A stretch of 7,985 nucleotides of DNA from Cyanobacteriota bacterium (GTDB lineage: Bacteria; Cyanobacteriota; Cyanobacteriia; PCC-6307; Cyanobiaceae), in assembly GCA_947463165.1 (NCBI GenBank), contig CANHSW010000090.1, positions 1 through 7,985 on the forward strand. Direction: 5' to 3'. The translations under genes were made by a program, and so were the position numbers. This document shows positions 3,619 to 7,985 of this stretch, in pieces (positions within the stretch are counted from its first letter, which is position 1; each line of letters begins with the position of its first letter). A model generated the notes under the pieces. The model worked only from the letters and a program-made list of their open reading frames with translations. It was not told the origin of the DNA and did not search any database.

Positions 3619-6500
3619 GGTGACGCATCAGGCAATGCTGGCACCAGGTCGGCTGGCGAAGCGGCTAGGGGCTGTTTGGCATCTGCTCCCCGCTGACGGG
3701 CCACCAGCTCGGCCAGGGCCTTATTGAGATCCCTTTCCATCACGAAGGTGACCCCGTCGGTCACCACCACCCGCGCCAAGGTGGGAATATCGTTGTTCTT
3801 GGATTGCAGGTAAATTGGCTCCACATAGAGGATCCCCTGGCCCACGGGTAAAATCAGCATGTTGCCGTGGATCAGGCGAGAGCCCACCCTGTTCCAGAGG
3901 CCAAACTGATAGCTGATTGCGGGATCCTGCTCAATCAAAGCAGACACCTGCTGGGGGCCCAGCAGTAGGCGTTGGAGCGGGAAACGCACCAGCTGCAGCT
4001 GGCCGTAAAAGGGTGGGTCATTGCGAGCTGCCAGCCAGCCCACCATGTTGGATCGCTTCAAGGGCGAAAAGGGCAACAACAACACGAACTCCGGCCGGCT
4101 CTGGCCCGGCAACTGCACGGTGACATGAAAAGGACGCACGGGCGTGTTGCTGGAGCCGTAAATCTCTAGAGGGATCGACCAGACATCGTCGCCGTTGTAG
4201 AAGGTGCGCACATCAGTTACGTGATAGCGCAGCAACCGCTCCGCCTGAATGCTGAACTGGCTCTGGGGAACTTGTATATGAGCAAGCAGTGGCTTTGGCA
4301 TCGCCGAGAGCGGCTGGAACAACTCAGGAAAGGCCCGCCGCCAGGTGCGCAAGATCGGATCCCCACTGTCGCTCACATAGAGCCACACCTTGCCGTCATG
4401 GGCATCGACCAGGGCTTTAACCGGATTACGAAAATATCTAATTCCCGCCTTGTTAGCATCGGAGTATGGATAGCTACCACTGGTGGTAAAGCCGTCGAGC
4501 ATCCAGTATTGATGTTGTTTAACATTATAGCCAGAGCCCGAACTTACCCGGGCTGTCACCAGATAGGGCTGGCTCTCAAAACGCAAGAATGGCATCAGTG
4601 CCGCCAGGCGCTGATTCACCTGGCGGCGGATCAATAAACGCGAGTTGGAATTTACCGAACCACTGGTGAGTAAGACCGGCTCTCTTAAATACACTGCAGC
4701 CATCAAGCGCAGGAGCGGTGAGCCTATGGAAATTCCACCACTTCCATCGTAGCGAGAGTAAACATTTAGATCGCCATCTGGATAGTCAAACTCCCGCACT
4801 TGCGATGGGGCTATGGCGTAGGGGGCGGGGGCTGAGGAGAAATAGAGCCTTGGTCTGCCCACCGGCAGCATCTTCTTTACCTGGGCGTCACTAATACCGA
4901 GCTGGCCAATGCCCTGCACCTTGCCGCTACGGCCCAGGTCTTTCACGAAATACAGTGGTAGTCCATCGGGCCCGGCGGCATTCACGGTCGAGACTGTGAA
5001 GCCATAGCCATGGGTAAAGACCAGATGGCGGTTCAGCCAGGTGGCCGAGCCCTTGGGCAGGCTGGAGGTATCTAGTTCGCGGGCTGAGATCAGCACCTGC
5101 TGCGATCCCGTGCGGGCCGGATCCGCCGACAGGGGATAGCGATCCACAGCCGCCGAGGCAAACCGGTAATAGAGGCGTAGTTGTTGCAGCTGCCGATTGG
5201 TAGCCAGCAGCGGCTGGCTGTCCCAGAGCCGAATATTGGCCACCGTGCCGGCAGCCTGCGCTAAATCCTTAGCCCTTAGCCGCTGGCTGGGCTGCAGCGT
5301 GCTCACCCGCATCGCCTGGAGGCCAAAGGCGTGGCGGGTGGCCTCAATACTGCGCTTCAGATAGACGGTTTCTAGGGCCAGCTCCCGCGGTTGCACCCAA
5401 ATTCTCTGCACCAGAGGAGCGAAGATCAACTCCACCAGGGGCACCAGCAAAGTTGTGCTGGCCAGCGGCACTAGAGCTACCCGCCGCAACCAGTGACGCG
5501 GCAGGGGCACCAAAAGCCCCAGGGCCGTGATCGCCAACAGGGCAGCCAGCGCCAGCCTCAGGGGCAGGCGCACATGCAGATCCACCCAGCCGGCACCGCT
5601 GGCCACCCCGCTGCCCAGCACCATCAAGTCCCAGGGGGCCAGGGCATTGCTGATCGCCATCACCACCGCCAACACCGCCAGCTGCGGCTGCAGCAACCGC
5701 TGCTGGTCGCGGCTAAGGCCCGGATAGGCCAGCTCGCTGAGGCTGCTGCCCTCGCTGAGGGTGAGCCAAAGACAAGCTGCCAAACCCACCACCGCCTGGG
5801 CTCCGAGCACGCTGAGGAACAGGTGCAGGGCCGGCAGTTGCAGCACCGTGAAGCTCAAATCCACGCCGGTAAGCGGATCTGCCCTGCCAAAGGGCACCGC
5901 CAGCAGGGCGGGCAGCCATAAACTCCAACCCCGGGCCAAGGCCGTGGCCGACCCCGCCAGGGCGGTCGCCAAGGTGATGCGCAGGGTGGTGAGCGGGTAG
6001 AGCAGCAACGGTGGCAGCAAACCCAGGGCCAACCCCAGCAACAGCCCGGGCGGCAGGTCTGCCAGCACCGGGATGCCGCTGATCACCTGACCACTGAAGG
6101 GGGCGGAGATCAAATCCCTGGCCTGCACCATCAAGTAGGTGAGAGCGGCGGCCAACAGCAGCAGCAGTAGCGCCAGCACCGCCAGTAACGGCCCCTGGCC
6201 CAACCTCAGCAAAGGAGCTGGCGGTATCTGCTTGCTGCCTTGCTGCTGGCGCAGCCTCCAGCAGCGCTGTAGTTGCTGCAATTGCAGGGGCACCCCCAGG
6301 CCCATCACCACCACAAAGGCGCCGAGCTGCAGCAACCAGCGGCGCAGCACCATCGACTGGGCGCGAAATTCAGCGAACCAGAACCATTCGATCGTCAGGC
6401 GCGAGGCGGCCAGCACCAGCAACAGCAAACCGCCAGCCACGGCCAACAGCTGCAGCGCTCGCAGCGAGCGGGAGGCCAACAGTGGCAGGCGTTCATTCAC
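3615..6500 (-). CDS. UPF0182 (COG1615) family large membrane protein
   Basis: The 961-residue product has the full UPF0182 layout. The N-terminal third is strongly hydrophobic, with likely membrane segments near residues 15-32, 54-74, 101-121, 150-170, 220-247, 271-289, 312-332 and 340-362. A long, mostly soluble domain follows with landmarks I know from this family: YLKRSIEATRHAFGL (380-394), NIRLWD (422-427), RQLQQLRLYYRF (436-447), then NRHLVFTHGYG, EFDYPDGD, YPYSDANKAGIRYFRNPVKALVDAHDGKVW, the RSNMVGWLAARND region, and HGNMLILPVGQGILYVEPIYLQ near the end. The function is unknown; the C-terminal part is probably outside the cytoplasm. The start is GTG at 6500-6498, because an in-frame TAG lies four codons upstream (plus-strand 6510-6512). 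No good ribosome binding site is seen. It is divergent from thrC. The central part (about 4400-4800) is somewhat less GC-rich than its ends, without breaking the frame. Confidence 0.92.
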   Translation of the reverse strand: MNERLPLLASRSLRALQLLAVAGGLLLLVLAASRLTIEWFWFAEFRAQSMVLRRWLLQLGAFVVVMGLGVPLQLQQLQRCWRLRQQQGSKQIPPAPLLRLGQGPLLAVLALLLLLLAAALTYLMVQARDLISAPFSGQVISGIPVLADLPPGLLLGLALGLLPPLLLYPLTTLRITLATALAGSATALARGWSLWLPALLAVPFGRADPLTGVDLSFTVLQLPALHLFLSVLGAQAVVGLAACLWLTLSEGSSLSELAYPGLSRDQQRLLQPQLAVLAVVMAISNALAPWDLMVLGSGVASGAGWVDLHVRLPLRLALAALLAITALGLLVPLPRHWLRRVALVPLASTTLLVPLVELIFAPLVQRIWVQPRELALETVYLKRSIEATRHAFGLQAMRVSTLQPSQRLRAKDLAQAAGTVANIRLWDSQPLLATNRQLQQLRLYYRFASAAVDRYPLSADPARTGSQQVLISARELDTSSLPKGSATWLNRHLVFTHGYGFTVSTVNAAGPDGLPLYFVKDLGRSGKVQGIGQLGISDAQVKKMLPVGRPRLYFSSAPAPYAIAPSQVREFDYPDGDLNVYSRYDGSGGISIGSPLLRLMAAVYLREPVLLTSGSVNSNSRLLIRRQVNQRLAALMPFLRFESQPYLVTARVSSGSGYNVKQHQYWMLDGFTTSGSYPYSDANKAGIRYFRNPVKALVDAHDGKVWLYVSDSGDPILRTWRRAFPELFQPLSAMPKPLLAHIQVPQSQFSIQAERLLRYHVTDVRTFYNGDDVWSIPLEIYGSSNTPVRPFHVTVQLPGQSRPEFVLLLPFSPLKRSNMVGWLAARNDPPFYGQLQLVRFPLQRLLLGPQQVSALIEQDPAISYQFGLWNRVGSRLIHGNMLILPVGQGILYVEPIYLQSKNNDIPTLARVVVTDGVTFVMERDLNKALAELVARQRGADAKQPLAASPADLVPALPDASP

Positions 6501-6611
6501 AGGCCAAGGCTAGGCAGCGACTGTTCGAAATTAATTCCGATCTCAATGGTCGGGATTTCTGGATCAGGGCTGGTCGGCGCTGTTAGCCTCAACTGATCGC
6601 TGGGCGCGACC
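6501..6611. promoter_or_regulatory. Divergent promoter region between UPF0182 gene and thrC
   Basis: This 111-base gap must hold promoters for both genes. The only AT-rich patch is at about 6525-6540 (TTCGAAATTAATTCC), which could supply a -10 for either direction, such as AATTAATT. I see no convincing -35, NtcA box or other named operator. The thrC side has a long GC-rich leader without a Shine-Dalgarno sequence. Confidence 0.4.
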
Positions 6612-7880
6612 GTGACGGCAACTCTCTCCCGCTCCACCTTCACCGGCCTGCGCTGCAAGGAATGCGGCCATGCCTACAAGGCCACCGCCAGCCACGTCTG
6701 TGAAGACGTCTGCTTTGGCCCGCTGGAGGTGGTCTACGACTATGAAATGATTCGTAGCCGGGTCAGCCGAGCCACCATCGAAGCTGGACCCGCCTCTATC
6801 TGGCGCTACCGGGAATTCCTGCCAATCGAAGGTGACCCCATCGACGTGGGCACCGGCTTCACCCCGCTGCTGAAGGCCAACAACCTGGCGCGCCGCCTGG
6901 GGCTGCGGGAGCTCTATATCAAAAATGACGGCGTCAACATGCCCACCCTGTCCTTCAAGGACCGGGTGGTGTCTGTCGCCCTGACCAGGGCCCGCGAACT
7001 GGGCTTCACCACGGTGAGCTGCGCTTCAACCGGCAATCTGGCCAATTCCACCGCCGCCATTGCGGCCCACGCTGGTCTCGACTGCTGTGTGTTCATCCCC
7101 AGCGACCTGGAGTTGGGCAAGGTGCTTGGCACTTTGATCTACAACCCCACGCTGATGGCGGTTAAGGGCAACTACGACCAGGTAAATCGGCTTTGTTCGG
7201 AAGTTGCCAACACCTATGGCTGGGGATTTGTCAACATCAATCTCCGCCCTTATTACTCGGAGGGTTCGAAGACCCTCGGCTACGAGGTGATTGAACAGCT
7301 CGGCTGGCAACTGCCCGACCACATCGTGGCCCCCCTGGCCTCCGGTTCTTTGTTCACCAAGATCCGCAAGGGTTTTGACGAGTTCATCAAAGTGGGCCTG
7401 GTGGACGAGAAGCCCGTGCGCTTTAGCGGTGCCCAAGCCGAAGGCTGCTCACCGATTGCCCAGGCATTCGCAGAAGGACGGGATTTCATTACCCCTGTTA
7501 AGCCCAATACCATTGCCAAATCGATTGCCATTGGCAATCCAGCCGATGGCCCCTATGCCATTGATATCGCCAATCGCACCAACGGCAGCATTGCGGCCGT
7601 GAGTGATGCCGAGATCATCGATGGCATCAAGCTATTGGCCGAAACCGAGGGGGTGTTCACCGAGACCGCCGGCGGCACCACAATTGCCGTGCTCAAGAAA
7701 CTGGTGGAGCAGGGCAAGATCAATCCAGATGAATGCACAGTGGCCTACATCACTGGCAATGGTCTCAAAACCACTGAAGCAATTGCCGATGCCATCGGAC
7801 AGCCCTACACGATTGAGGCAAAACTAGACAGCTTCACCGCCGCCTGGCAACAGGCCCAGGCCCGCACCAACAAGGCTTGA
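6612..7880 (+). CDS. thrC: Threonine synthase (PLP-dependent)
   Basis: This cytosolic enzyme converts O-phospho-L-homoserine to L-threonine, the last step of threonine synthesis. The 422-residue product begins with a Cys4 zinc-ribbon-like element (Cys15, Cys18, Cys30, Cys34), common in one branch of threonine synthases. It continues with the PLP fold: TGFTPLL (81-87), the Schiff-base Lys117 in SFKDR (115-119), and the phosphate/substrate loop STGNLANSTA (139-148). YYSEGSKTLGYE (214-225), PLASGSLFTK (241-250), the ETAGGTT segment (351-357) and ITGNGLKTT (380-388) follow. The order and length fit a complete enzyme. The start is GTG at 6612; an in-frame TGA at 6594-6596 leaves only CTG at 6600 as an alternative. 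No ribosome binding site is visible, so translation may be leaderless or use a weak site. No intrinsic terminator is clear within the 105 bases after it. Confidence 0.96.
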   Translation: MTATLSRSTFTGLRCKECGHAYKATASHVCEDVCFGPLEVVYDYEMIRSRVSRATIEAGPASIWRYREFLPIEGDPIDVGTGFTPLLKANNLARRLGLRELYIKNDGVNMPTLSFKDRVVSVALTRARELGFTTVSCASTGNLANSTAAIAAHAGLDCCVFIPSDLELGKVLGTLIYNPTLMAVKGNYDQVNRLCSEVANTYGWGFVNINLRPYYSEGSKTLGYEVIEQLGWQLPDHIVAPLASGSLFTKIRKGFDEFIKVGLVDEKPVRFSGAQAEGCSPIAQAFAEGRDFITPVKPNTIAKSIAIGNPADGPYAIDIANRTNGSIAAVSDAEIIDGIKLLAETEGVFTETAGGTTIAVLKKLVEQGKINPDECTVAYITGNGLKTTEAIADAIGQPYTIEAKLDSFTAAWQQAQARTNKA

Positions 7881-7920
7881 TCATTCCGATTGGGCTCGAT
7901 CGATAGTTCAGCTCACTTCG

Positions 7921-7958
7921 ATTGCAATTCAATCATTTTCAATTGCAATTCAATCATT
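7921..7958. repeat. 17-bp direct repeat with internal palindrome
   Basis: ATTGCAATTCAATCATT occurs exactly at 7921-7937 and 7942-7958, spaced 21 bp. AATTGCAATT (7941-7950) is a perfect palindrome, and ATTGCAATT (7921-7929) can pair with AATTGCAAT (7941-7949) to form a 9-bp hairpin. It lies 40 bases after thrC and may be its transcript end, but no T-run follows. Confidence 0.75.
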
Positions 7959-7978
7959 ACCGACCGACCGACTGACTA
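7959..7978. repeat. Short tetranucleotide repeat
   Basis: ACCGACCGACCGACTGACTA is a run of ACCG/ACTG tetranucleotides: three ACCG copies and then a diverged ACTG. It is in non-coding sequence at the right edge and could vary in length by slippage. No function can be assigned. Confidence 0.6.
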
Positions 7979-7985
7979 ATCTGCC

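Overview
The window most resembles a chromosomal segment of a GC-rich picocyanobacterium (Synechococcus/Cyanobium type). This rests on a cyanobacterial-style class II fructose-bisphosphate aldolase, a UPF0182 membrane protein (a family common in cyanobacteria and actinobacteria), an NtcA box and a glutamine riboswitch of the glnA/Downstream-peptide class, which is known essentially from cyanobacteria and their phages. The assignment is by recognition, not by a database search.

Layout, left to right. Positions 1-273 hold no gene I can support, but carry dense CCAGG/GGCC inverted repeats. A Gfo/Idh/MocA-family oxidoreductase follows (274-1356, +). Next is an intergenic stretch with a 17-bp tandem repeat, a perfect NtcA site, a glutamine riboswitch, a 37-codon basic, Gln-rich peptide gene (1696-1809, +) and a strong intrinsic terminator (1846-1875). 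The aldolase gene (2015-3088, +) has two similar dyads upstream, a palindrome over its stop codon, a 19-bp degenerate tandem repeat and a second strong terminator (3279-3300). A roughly 300-bp non-coding stretch ends in a 21-bp tandem repeat that runs into the end of the next gene. That gene, a 961-residue UPF0182 membrane protein, lies on the minus strand (3615-6500). It is divergent from threonine synthase thrC (6612-7880, +) across about 110 bp. The right edge holds a 21-bp-spaced AT-rich direct repeat and a tetranucleotide repeat.

The most interesting part is 1526-1875. A perfect GTA-N8-TAC box sits where it would overlap the promoter, which suits repression by NtcA. An RNA follows with the conserved CGGAAGTAGG core and a CGTTG/CAACG closing stem. 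After it come alternative hairpins that could hide or free a GGAGG ribosome binding site, then a small basic peptide. This is the logic used for glutamine-synthetase inactivating factors (gif genes) in other cyanobacteria: transcription when nitrogen is plentiful, translation when glutamine is high. The peptide is shorter than known factors and I cannot identify it, so it may be a new nitrogen-control microprotein. The other genes are housekeeping (Calvin cycle/glycolysis, threonine synthesis) or of unknown role. They do not form one operon.
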